From positions 1-6,894 of the forward strand of contig JACPKO010000065.1 in NCBI GenBank assembly GCA_016186985.1: a DNA stretch of 6,894 nt, written 5' to 3'. The stretch is from Candidatus Daviesbacteria bacterium (GTDB taxonomy: Bacteria; Patescibacteriota; Microgenomatia; Daviesbacterales; UBA10151). Numbering within the stretch: position 1 is the stretch's first letter; each line of letters begins with the position of its first letter. The notes beneath the pieces are model-generated. The model ran no database searches. It saw only the letters and a list, made by a program, of their open reading frames with translations, and was not told where the DNA came from. The translations under genes were made by a program, and so were the position numbers. Below are positions 1-5,898 of this stretch, one piece after another.

Positions 1-234
1 AAAGCTCAAAGTGGCTATGCAGGCTGGGATTATCCTTATGTAACCCCTGGTGGTTTTTCCTTTATTGCGGAATTTCAAGGTAAAACTTACCACATGACAT
101 GCGAACAGAAAACTGTCTTGGCTTCCGAAAGAGTTGGTTCTGAGTTTTCGCCTAAAACAGGTTTATCAAGTTTTGCCTGGTTTGATATGGAAAAGGGTCA
201 TTTCCAAACCTCTGGACTAACTTCTGGAAAATAA
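1..234 (+). CDS. 3' end of a probable exported protein, paralogue of the next gene
   Basis: An open frame enters from the left edge and gives 77 residues before TAA. I do not recognise a named domain. The segment is collinear with residues 117-182 of the 588-residue protein downstream. Both have AQSGY[AS]GWD-x-PY followed by a GG pair, and after a spacer of similar length FD-x-[DE]-[RK]-GH-[YF]-x-TS. In this gene the shared segment is the extreme C-terminus (AQSGY at visible residues 2-6, GH at 66-67), whereas downstream it is followed by PA14 and Ig-like modules. One Cys is visible. The intergenic gap to the next start is 54 bases with no terminator-like hairpin, so the two are probably co-transcribed. 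Secretion is inferred from the paralogue, because this gene's N-terminus is outside the window. Confidence 0.8.
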   Translation, partial: KAQSGYAGWDYPYVTPGGFSFIAEFQGKTYHMTCEQKTVLASERVGSEFSPKTGLSSFAWFDMEKGHFQTSGLTSGK

Positions 235-288
235 CCTCTTTAGATTTAATCTCTCTTAGTATATCCTTAAGCTTAGACACTTCTTTTT

Positions 289-2055
289 ATGTTAAATCCG
301 CAGAGAATCCTCTTTGTTTTATTTCTTTATTCGATTGCTTTTATATTCACTTTTTACCAAACTGGTGTGTTTCCCAGGACCTTTCTCAGCTTTTCGTCAA
401 TTGTTTATGCAGGCGATGGCGATGATGATGGTGGTGGTGATGCTTCAGATGGCAATGGTGAGGAAAGTGCCGCTGAATCCGCCGCTGAATCGGCTGCTGA
501 AGGAACTTCTGAAGGCGAAGCAAATGAGACAGAAGAGTCAGGAGGATCAGATTCGATTGGAGATAATACTGGCGGAACAGAAGAGGGAGGTGGCAATGAA
601 GGCGGTACCAGTAGTGATAATGCGGATTCCGGAAATGCTCAAAGCGGTTACTCCGGATGGGACACTCCTTACACCAGCGGAGGAAGTTCAACTATGACCG
701 AGTCCGGTAATGTCTATACAACTGATCCGGCGACTGTACAAAATGCCGAACCTGTACCTCCTGACCAAGTACCTCCGGATATTCCGGAAGGGGCTGCTTA
801 CTTTGACCCTGATAGAGGTCACTATACAACTTCAAATTCCGGTAGCCCTTCCTCTTCTCAAGAAGAGGTTACTGAAGGTAATGACATAGACGGCGCCGGT
901 GGAGGAGATAATGGGGATGATCCGGATAACCCCGGAATTAGTTACTCAGTTATATCCAATTCTTGCAATGGGGATTTTGCCCAGGTTAATTTATCCTGGG
1001 ATAAATTTGGCAATAAAAAAACTTATTCTGTCTGGAGGATAGATGATGGGGACCAAACTTTAAATCAAGGCGATGGAGTGAACGGTATTTATTTTACTAA
1101 GGACAACTTTACGGGTTCACAGTATCAAAGGCTTGATGAAAAAATAGAATTTGATTTTAAAGATAATCCTCCTATTCCAGGTTTAGACAAAGATAAGTTC
1201 TCTATCAGATGGGAAGGTACTTTAGCCCCAAAAACTAGCGATGAATACATCTTTTATGTCTTCACAGATGGAGCGGCTAAACTCTGGATTAATAATAAAC
1301 TGGTCATAGATTATTCTAAAAACAAAACTTTGTCTGAAGATAAATCTATCGCAATATCTTTAACAGGAGGCAAAAAGTACCATTTAAGGCTTGAGTATGC
1401 TCACAATAAGGGAAATTCACAAGTTAAGCTTTCCTGGGAGGGGAAACTTTTAGAAAAACAGGTCATATCAAAAGAGTATCTTTTTTCCTACGCCTCTACC
1501 CCACAATTAATTGCTTCAAACCTAACAACAATTTCTTATCAGGATCCGGAAGCCCAGTCCAATACCAACTATTACTATCAGATTACCTCTCAAAAATCCC
1601 AGACAGATATTCCTACTTTAACCACCGGTTGGATTAGAACTCCTGACTGTTCCCCTCCTGTAATTAACCTCTTCTTAACCAGTAAAGGTAAAACCCTGGC
1701 TTATAATGACTTTCCTCTAAATGTTAAACAAAATGATCCTGTATCCATTTCCTGGAATACTGCCAATGTACCGGTTGGTCCTTCCTCCTGCACGGCTTCC
1801 ATACCCTCAACTGACCCTGCACCTTCCCAGGATTTAATTAATTCCTGGAGTAATGGTAAAGCAGAAGCAGGAAACCAAGATTTGCCTCCGATCTCTACCA
1901 TTGGTAACTACCAGTTCAGGCTAACCTGCTCTAATCCCCAGGGGGTATCCGGATCTTCAACCATTACCTTAAAAGTTGAAGAAACCCTAAAACCCTGGTT
2001 TAAGACAACCGGTGGTGATGTCCATACCAATAAAGGGATTTATATATCAGAATAG
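289..2055 (+). CDS. Exported multidomain surface protein with PA14, Fn3-like and Ig-like modules
   Basis: A 588-residue protein, probably an extracellular adhesin or carbohydrate-binding surface protein. Residues 1-41 form a signal peptide with likely cleavage after SSIVYA. Residues 42-115 are an acidic Gly/Asp/Glu/Ser linker. Residues 117-182 carry the segment shared with the upstream gene. Residues 218-252 (VNLSWD, YSVWRID) and 403-454 (ISYQDP, NYYYQIT) read as the two halves of one fibronectin-III-like fold. Between them, at about 264-400, lies a PA14 domain (GIYF, FSIRWEGTL, TDGAAKLWIN, KLVIDYS, YHLRLEYAHN, VKLSWEG). Residues 455-563 are Ig-like (VSISWN, C501, YQFRLTCSN with C547). The C-terminal PWFKTTGGDVHT motif is followed by only eight residues. 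There are exactly four cysteines: 226, 454, 501 and 547. PA14 domains in other proteins bind sugars, but the ligand here is unknown. No Shine-Dalgarno precedes the ATG. Confidence 0.88.
   Translation: MLNPQRILFVLFLYSIAFIFTFYQTGVFPRTFLSFSSIVYAGDGDDDGGGDASDGNGEESAAESAAESAAEGTSEGEANETEESGGSDSIGDNTGGTEEGGGNEGGTSSDNADSGNAQSGYSGWDTPYTSGGSSTMTESGNVYTTDPATVQNAEPVPPDQVPPDIPEGAAYFDPDRGHYTTSNSGSPSSSQEEVTEGNDIDGAGGGDNGDDPDNPGISYSVISNSCNGDFAQVNLSWDKFGNKKTYSVWRIDDGDQTLNQGDGVNGIYFTKDNFTGSQYQRLDEKIEFDFKDNPPIPGLDKDKFSIRWEGTLAPKTSDEYIFYVFTDGAAKLWINNKLVIDYSKNKTLSEDKSIAISLTGGKKYHLRLEYAHNKGNSQVKLSWEGKLLEKQVISKEYLFSYASTPQLIASNLTTISYQDPEAQSNTNYYYQITSQKSQTDIPTLTTGWIRTPDCSPPVINLFLTSKGKTLAYNDFPLNVKQNDPVSISWNTANVPVGPSSCTASIPSTDPAPSQDLINSWSNGKAEAGNQDLPPISTIGNYQFRLTCSNPQGVSGSSTITLKVEETLKPWFKTTGGDVHTNKGIYISE
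466..501 (+). repeat. Three 12-bp coding repeats (Ser-Ala-Ala-Glu)x3
   Basis: Residues 60-71 of the 588-residue protein are three tandem SAAE units encoded by near-identical 12-base units. They lie in the acidic linker after the signal peptide. This looks like slippage-prone low-complexity sequence forming a flexible stalk. Confidence 0.8.
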
Positions 2056-2063
2056 CCTTAAAT

Positions 2064-2092
2064 TTGACTTATAGTTCCTAGTGTGCTAATAT
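2064..2092 (+). promoter_or_regulatory. Sigma-70-type promoter with extended -10 for the M23 peptidase gene
   Basis: A -35 TTGACT (2064-2069) and a -10 TAATAT (2087-2092) are separated by exactly 17 bases. TGC directly before the -10 gives an extended -10. The predicted transcript start is near 2099, only a few bases before the hairpin at 2103 and 28 bases before the ATG at 2127. Confidence 0.65.
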
Positions 2093-2102
2093 TGACACTT
2101 CT

Positions 2103-2125
2103 GCCTGGAATTCCCAGGCTTTTTT
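2103..2125 (+). terminator. Terminator-shaped hairpin with six-T tract, also the 5' leader of the next mRNA
   Basis: GCCTGG pairs with CCAGGC around a five-base loop (AATTC) and is followed at once by TTTTTT. This is a textbook intrinsic terminator for the 588-residue gene. The T tract ends one base before the ATG of the peptidase gene. The hairpin lies downstream of that gene's predicted start site, so it would also form the 5' end of its mRNA. Confidence 0.75.
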
Positions 2126-2126
2126 A

Positions 2127-3014
2127 ATGGTTAAATTAAAACCATTTTTAGGCGAGGTAGGTTTCCCCAATTTCAAGCTCAAAATCAAGCTGGGGGTGCT
2201 TCTGCTTTGTCTTTCTTTTCTCTTCAATTATCAACCCTATTTAGCTTTTCCCCCTATTAAAAACTCTTTAGTTTATGCGGAAATAGCCCAGGAATCTCAA
2301 GTTACACCCCAGGATTTAGGAGTTACTTTCAAGCTCCCGCACGAGGGATATATTACTTCACCCTTCTCATCTTTCCATCCGGGTATTGATATTGCTACCG
2401 GTTTAGGCATGCCTGTTGAGCCCATTACCAGGGGAACTGTTGTTAGCACCGGATTTAATTTTTTTGGGTTAGGACTATTCGTTGAGGTGGACCATGGTAA
2501 TGGTTATCGCTCGCTTTACGGCCATATGGGAAAAATTTATACCGAAGCCGGCAAAGAAGTTAATGAAAACAATTTTTTAGGCGAGGTAGGTTTAACCGGA
2601 AATACTTCCGGTCCGCATACCCATTTGGAAGTATTTAAAGATGGGGTAAGAATTGATCCGCGCTTAATTTTACCTGCTATCAGAAATTATCCTAAAGAAG
2701 AAGATTTTCTCACCTTAAGTTCTGCCACCCCTTCAGCTGTTGCCATACCATCTTTTGCTTCCGCGCAGTTAAAACCTTCAGCAAGTTCAACACCTCAGCC
2801 AACCAACGCTTCACAAATAAATGCACCTGAATTAGAAGGAATTTTGTTCCAAAAACAAGAAGAACCCCAAAAGGATTTAAAACAGCAAAGTTTAAATAAT
2901 ATTTTAAACGTATCTGTTCCTAAACCCCCTGCGCCACCATTACCTCAGGGAGGACAACTGTCTCTGAGGAATTTCTCAATTTTTGGAATTAAGAGTAAAC
3001 CAATAAACAAATAA
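2127..3014 (+). CDS. Exported M23 family (LytM-type) metallopeptidase
   Basis: A 295-residue probable peptidoglycan endopeptidase that would cut peptide cross-links outside the membrane. After a basic N-terminus, residues 22-42 are hydrophobic, with likely cleavage after NSLVYA (residue 51). This is the same VYA ending as the upstream protein's signal peptide. The LytM domain spans about 70-182. H84 and D88 (HPGID) and H166 of the HTH motif (H164, H166) are the zinc ligands; H133 in YGHM and H164 are the expected catalytic histidines, so the active site is complete. The C-terminal tail from about 190 is Pro/Ser/Gln-rich and low-complexity, with no recognised domain. The ATG directly follows a T tract and no Shine-Dalgarno is visible. 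The only later in-frame start is GTG at 2196, which would remove the basic part of the signal peptide, so I keep 2127. Confidence 0.92.
   Translation: MVKLKPFLGEVGFPNFKLKIKLGVLLLCLSFLFNYQPYLAFPPIKNSLVYAEIAQESQVTPQDLGVTFKLPHEGYITSPFSSFHPGIDIATGLGMPVEPITRGTVVSTGFNFFGLGLFVEVDHGNGYRSLYGHMGKIYTEAGKEVNENNFLGEVGLTGNTSGPHTHLEVFKDGVRIDPRLILPAIRNYPKEEDFLTLSSATPSAVAIPSFASAQLKPSASSTPQPTNASQINAPELEGILFQKQEEPQKDLKQQSLNNILNVSVPKPPAPPLPQGGQLSLRNFSIFGIKSKPINK
2145..2164 (+). repeat. 20-bp direct repeat, copy 1 (N-terminal extension of the M23 gene)
   Basis: This stretch is identical over 20 bases to 2574-2593 in the same gene and in the same reading frame. Here it encodes FLGEVGF at residues 7-13, ahead of the hydrophobic signal segment, where no conserved function is expected. 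Confidence 0.85.
2574..2593 (+). repeat. 20-bp direct repeat, copy 2 (LytM core)
   Basis: This is the second copy of the 2145-2164 repeat. It encodes LGEVG just before TGNTSGPHTH, a conserved part of LytM domains, so this is likely the ancestral copy. Confidence 0.85.
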
Positions 3015-3036
3015 GCGAAGCTTGCGACTTCGTCTT
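3013..3036 (+). terminator. Weak stem-loop at the end of the M23 gene
   Basis: CGAAG (3016-3020) pairs with CTTCG (3028-3032) around a seven-base loop. The stem can be lengthened by AAG/CTT with one bulged T. It overlaps the TAA stop codon. There is no T tract after it, so termination here is uncertain. It may instead protect the mRNA 3' end. Confidence 0.35.
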
Positions 3037-3066
3037 AATCCAATATACAAATGCCCAATTTATTTT

Positions 3067-3100
3067 AATCGGGATCAATCCCGATTTAATCGGGATCAAC
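3067..3100. repeat. Palindrome plus a second copy of one arm at a convergent gene junction
   Basis: AATCGGGAT and ATCCCGATT (3067-3086) form a near-perfect palindrome that can fold as an eight-base-pair stem with a TCAA loop. The left arm with its flank (TTAATCGGGATCAA) recurs at 3087-3100, where it encodes the last codons and stop of the minus-strand gene. It lies where two convergent genes meet, but no T tract supports a classic terminator on either strand. Confidence 0.6.
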
Positions 3101-3685
3101 CAACTCTCCTTCAAGCGTCACCACCGGACCGGACTGACCCCCAAACCTTTCCCTTTCCCGGTTGATTAACCTCTCGAGTAAATTTTTAAACTGAATTGGG
3201 TTATCGATACTTAAGATTCTAATTTCATCTTTATTCCCTCCGGCGGTATTTACAATAATATCCCCATGTTTCATTACCAGTCTATCTATAATTCCCTGGT
3301 CAACTTCAATATGGGTAATTTTGTCATACAAAGCAGATATCAACTTTACCGAAACCAAACCCTTTTTTATTATCACCCTTCTTGTTGTGAGTAAATACCT
3401 GTTAGCATGATAGTGCCAGCTGCTTAAAATAAGAGACCAGATTGAAGCTAAAATTGTCCCGAGAAGTATTCCAATCCCTAAGTTAAACTGGAAAATGTAG
3501 GCAAGTCCCGCACCCAAAGCTATACATACCCCTCCCGGCCAAAGCAGGTAATAAGCAAACCGGTGGCGCATATAGTTTTTACTAAATCCCGTAGCCATTA
3601 CCAGCTCTTCGTCATCAGATAGAAACTTCTCGAAGGCTTTTTTCTCCTTAGGCCCGCGGTTTTCAGCAGTTTTTGCAGCTTTCAT
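3086..3685 (-). CDS. Membrane protein with bacterial PH-like (bPH2, YdbS/YvcC-type) domain
   Basis: A protein of 199 residues from the ATG chosen here. An N-terminal soluble segment is followed by two adjacent hydrophobic helices (about residues 44-65 and 69-89 from this start). The soluble C-terminal part then has the bPH2 pattern: RYLLTTRRVIIKKGL, LYDKITHIEVDQGIIDRL, DIIVNTAGG and a closing amphipathic helix FKNLLERLI. The domain probably faces the cytoplasm at the membrane; its ligand is not known from the sequence. A GTG two codons upstream (3689-3691) is possible, but it abuts the -10 TATAAT and could not be in a transcript from that promoter. The ATG at 3685 sits where that transcript would begin. 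No Shine-Dalgarno is visible. It appears to be a single-gene unit, convergent with the M23 gene. Confidence 0.85.
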   Translation of the reverse strand: MKAAKTAENRGPKEKKAFEKFLSDDEELVMATGFSKNYMRHRFAYYLLWPGGVCIALGAGLAYIFQFNLGIGILLGTILASIWSLILSSWHYHANRYLLTTRRVIIKKGLVSVKLISALYDKITHIEVDQGIIDRLVMKHGDIIVNTAGGNKDEIRILSIDNPIQFKNLLERLINRERERFGGQSGPVVTLEGELVDPD

Positions 3686-3691
3686 TATCAC

Positions 3692-3697
3692 ATTATA
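3692..3697 (-). promoter_or_regulatory. Consensus -10 TATAAT, probable leaderless promoter
   Basis: On the minus strand a perfect TATAAT ends seven bases before the A of the ATG at 3685. The expected transcript start therefore coincides with the start codon. No good -35 lies at 16-18 bases; the nearest TTGATT is only 13 bases away, so the promoter is not certain. Confidence 0.45.
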
Positions 3698-3721
3698 ACT
3701 TATGTAACTTAATCAAAACAC

Positions 3722-3745
3722 AAAAAAGCTTCCTTCCGGAAGCTT
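3722..3745 (-). terminator. Intrinsic terminator of the chaperonin operon
   Basis: On the minus strand AAGCTTCC and GGAAGCTT pair around a GGAA loop, and the stem runs into six T residues. It begins about 40 bases after the groEL stop codon and separates the operon from the bPH2 gene. Confidence 0.88.
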
Positions 3746-3751
3746 CAATAC

Positions 3752-3779
3752 TTTTGACATTTGAGTTTTGCGTTTTGAG
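3752..3779 (+). repeat. Heptameric array (TTTTGNN)x4 downstream of groEL
   Basis: Four seven-base units read TTTTGAC, ATTTGAG, TTTTGCG, TTTTGAG on the + strand, between the groEL stop and its terminator. The same unit occurs on the opposite strand upstream of groES at 6680-6734. Confidence 0.6.
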
Positions 3780-3785
3780 TTTGTA

Positions 3786-5408
3786 TTAGTACTCTCCCAT
3801 TCCCGGCATACCACCACCTGGAGGCGGAGGAGGTATAGGCTCAGGTTTGTCAGTTATTAAAACATTTGTACTCATAACCATGATTGCAACGGAAGCTGCA
3901 TTTTGCAAAGCACTCCGGGCCACTTTTACAGGGTCAATCACGCCAGCCCTGACTAAATCTTTAATCTCCCCATCACTTACATCAACCCCAATGTTTCCGG
4001 TGGTTTTTTTGATTTCAGCCAAAAATACCCCCTCGTCCAGTCCTGCGTTTTGAATTAGTTTTCTGAAGGGTTGCTCGACTGCTTTTTTAACTATTTCAAT
4101 CCCGAGTTTTTCCTCGCCTTCGGCTTTAAGTAAATCCAGCGCTTTAACTGCCCGAAGGAGCGCAACTTCCCCTCCCGCTACAATTCCTTCCTCGATTGCA
4201 GCCTTGGTTGCAGCCACTGCATCAATTACCCTTTCCTTTTTCTCTTTCATCTCAACTTCAGTCGCGGCACCAACATTAATAACTGCGACACCACCGGCGA
4301 GTTTTGCTAAACGTTCCTGGAGCTTTTCTTTGTCAAAATCAGAGTCTGTTGTTTCCATTTCTTTCCTAATCTGGGCAATTCTTCCTTCAATGGCTTTTTT
4401 GCTGCCTTTTCCATCAACAATTAAAGTATTATCCTTATCTGAGGTCACCCGTGCTGCCCTTCCCAAATCCTCAATCTCTGTTGAATCAAGTTTTTTTCCG
4501 GTTTCTTCTGAAATAACATTTCCGCCCGTTAAGATGGCTATATCCAAAAGCTGTTCTTTTCTTCTGTCCCCAAATCCAGGGGCTGACACAGCTAAAACAT
4601 TAAACGTACCCCGGAGCTTATTCAAAACTAGCGTCGTTAAAGCTTCTCCCTCAACTTCCTCAGCAATAATCACCAGGGTTTTTGAAACAGCCACGAATTT
4701 TTCCAGGAATGGCATTAAATCTGCCATAGCGGAGATTTTTTTATCAGTAATTAGAATATAGGGATCTTCCAGCGAGCTTTCCATCTTATCTGAATCAGTC
4801 ACAAAATACGGGGACTGATAACCTTTGTCAAATTCCATTCCTTCTTTGTAATCAACACTCATTGCCATGGTTTTCCCTTCCTCAACTGTAACAACACCGT
4901 CTTTACCGACTTTGTCCAAAGCTTCAGAAATAATTGCACCTATTTGTTCGTTTTGTGCAGAAATTGTAGCTACCTGGGTGGTCTCTTCTTTGTTGGTTAT
5001 TTTTTTGCTCATGCTCTGCAGACTTTTAACCAAAGCTTCAATTGCTTTTTCGATACCGACCCGCAGTACCATCGGGTTAGCTCCGGCCTGGATGTTTTTT
5101 AATCCTTCGGAAACTATCGCCTGGGCTAAAATTGTAGCGGTGGTTGTCCCGTCTCCGGCAATATCATTAGTTTTGGAAGCCGCCTCTTTCAGGAGTTGCG
5201 CGCCCATATTTTCGAAGGGATCTTCAAGGTCAATTTCTTTAGCAACTGTCACGCCGTCATGAACAATGCTTGGAGCGCCCCATTTTTTATCAATTGCAAC
5301 GTTTCGGCCTTTAGGTCCCAAAGTTGAAGCCACTGCTTCAGTTAAGGTATTAATACCCTTAAGTAACTTTTCACGAGCATTTGTATCAAATAATAATATC
5401 TTTGCCAT
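3786..5408 (-). CDS. groEL: Chaperonin GroEL (Hsp60, 60 kDa subunit)
   Basis: A 540-residue (E. coli 548) ATP-driven folding chamber subunit, acting with GroES in the cytoplasm. Full-length signatures are present: TLGPKGRNV, the ATP loop GDGTTT (D86), D51 in HDGVTVAKEI, apical GYQSPYFVT and VEGEALTTLVLN, GGVAVINVGAATEVEMKEKK, and the catalytic D396 in RVIDAV. Oddities: the usually invariant AGGG nucleotide-binding turn reads AGGE, so E414 replaces the Gly at E. coli 416. The adenine-contact Asn479 position is Asp. The C-terminal tail is five prolines then GGGMPGMGEY, not long GGM repeats. It is the last gene of the operon, five bases after an unknown gene, with only a weak GGA upstream as ribosome site. 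It is followed by a strong terminator. Confidence 0.98.
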   Translation of the reverse strand: MAKILLFDTNAREKLLKGINTLTEAVASTLGPKGRNVAIDKKWGAPSIVHDGVTVAKEIDLEDPFENMGAQLLKEAASKTNDIAGDGTTTATILAQAIVSEGLKNIQAGANPMVLRVGIEKAIEALVKSLQSMSKKITNKEETTQVATISAQNEQIGAIISEALDKVGKDGVVTVEEGKTMAMSVDYKEGMEFDKGYQSPYFVTDSDKMESSLEDPYILITDKKISAMADLMPFLEKFVAVSKTLVIIAEEVEGEALTTLVLNKLRGTFNVLAVSAPGFGDRRKEQLLDIAILTGGNVISEETGKKLDSTEIEDLGRAARVTSDKDNTLIVDGKGSKKAIEGRIAQIRKEMETTDSDFDKEKLQERLAKLAGGVAVINVGAATEVEMKEKKERVIDAVAATKAAIEEGIVAGGEVALLRAVKALDLLKAEGEEKLGIEIVKKAVEQPFRKLIQNAGLDEGVFLAEIKKTTGNIGVDVSDGEIKDLVRAGVIDPVKVARSALQNAASVAIMVMSTNVLITDKPEPIPPPPPGGGMPGMGEY

Positions 5409-5413
5409 AATTT

Positions 5414-5827
5414 TTATCCGTAATGCTGTTCTCTTCCAATAAATCCTGGTTGTTGCGAAGGCTCTTCAACAGGTTCTTCCCAAGCAACTCTGCCCTGGTC
5501 CAAGAAAACTGAGCTTGATTTTGGTTTAATACTATCAACATCAGTTCCGACAGTTGCCGCTGAATCTTGACTCGTGGTAAGAGCGGAAAGTCTCCTGATA
5601 GTATTATCTATAACCACTACCATTCCGAAATCTCCTCTTGCCTCGGCGAAAGCTCTTGATAGGCTAATTAAAGTTACAGCGCCTTCTAAAAAGACAGGCA
5701 ATCCTGGCGTGCCGAGTGCCCGTACCACAGGTTTTTTCCAAGGACCCCTTCCTAATCCATCTTTAATATCCATAGCTGTCCTTGCTATTTCACCTGCTAA
5801 TCGTTCATTTGTTTCTCTTGGTTCCAT
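5414..5827 (-). CDS. Uncharacterised 137-residue protein between groES and groEL
   Basis: I do not recognise this protein. It has no Cys, no signal peptide and no convincing membrane helix, so it is probably cytoplasmic. Residues 1-85 look folded (an N-terminal helix, GRGPWKKPVVRAL, PVFLEGAVTLISLSRAFAEA, MVVVIDNTIRRLSAL). Residues 86-137 are Ser/Pro/Glu-rich and probably disordered. The ATG has a good ribosome site, AAAGG at 5834-5838 on the minus strand, seven bases upstream. It ends five bases before groEL, so it is co-transcribed with the chaperonin. It shares a sparse ordered pattern with the 129-residue neighbour (RG..W..R..[YF]LEG..IR[KR]LxAL), so the two may be diverged duplicates. A chaperonin-linked role is suggested only by position. 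Confidence 0.8.
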   Translation of the reverse strand: MEPRETNERLAGEIARTAMDIKDGLGRGPWKKPVVRALGTPGLPVFLEGAVTLISLSRAFAEARGDFGMVVVIDNTIRRLSALTTSQDSAATVGTDVDSIKPKSSSVFLDQGRVAWEEPVEEPSQQPGFIGREQHYG

Positions 5828-5847
5828 TTTTTTCCTTTATTTTTAAC

Positions 5848-5895
5848 CTATTCAAGTATTGCCATTAAGTCATCAAACTTTAATTTTTTTGCCAT
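5848..5895 (-). CDS. 15-codon mini-ORF, GroEL-start/GroES-end chimera (MAKKLKFDDLMAILE)
   Basis: On the minus strand ATG at 5895 opens a 15-codon frame ending in TAG. The first eight residues, MAKKLKFD, match GroEL's MAKILLFD at six positions. The last ten, KFDDLMAILE, match the GroES end KFDDLMAIIE at nine. At DNA level 5857-5877 is identical to 6294-6314 in groES, and 5888-5900 is identical to 5401-5413 at the groEL start. AGGA at 5903-5906, overlapping the end of the preceding gene, is well spaced as a ribosome site, so translation is plausible. It may be only a duplication scar, kept for translational coupling, or it may make a peptide. The origin is well supported; expression and function are not. 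Confidence 0.6.
   Translation of the reverse strand: MAKKLKFDDLMAILE
5857..5877 (-). repeat. 21-bp exact repeat of the groES 3' end (displaced copy)
   Basis: Identical over 21 bases to 6294-6314 in direct orientation, 437 bases apart. Both copies encode FDDLMAI in frame and are followed by one codon, GAA and a stop. Confidence 0.9.
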
Positions 5896-5898
5896 AAT

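Noticed and set aside
276..284. GACACTTCT before the 588-residue gene, repeated at 2094-2102 before the M23 gene
   Set aside because: Nine bases is short, the spacing to the start codons differs greatly, and the first copy lacks a convincing promoter, so I do not call it an operator.
235..288. Possible promoter (TAGTAT or TATATC) before the 588-residue gene
   Set aside because: No acceptable -35 lies at 16-18 bases from either hexamer, and co-transcription from upstream is simpler.
386..697. Open frames in other frames and on the minus strand over the acidic linker
   Set aside because: The repetitive GAT/GGT/GAA codons of the Asp/Gly/Glu linker give His-, Met- or Pro/Ser-rich shadows with no protein-like features.
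3689..3691. GTG start for the bPH2 protein
   Set aside because: It abuts the TATAAT -10 and would lie upstream of the expected transcript start; the ATG at 3685 fits better.
4204..5262. Long open frames on the + strand opposite groEL (4204-4761 and 4867-5262)
   Set aside because: They lie wholly inside a strongly conserved groEL gene on the other strand and have no recognisable domains; they are antisense shadows.
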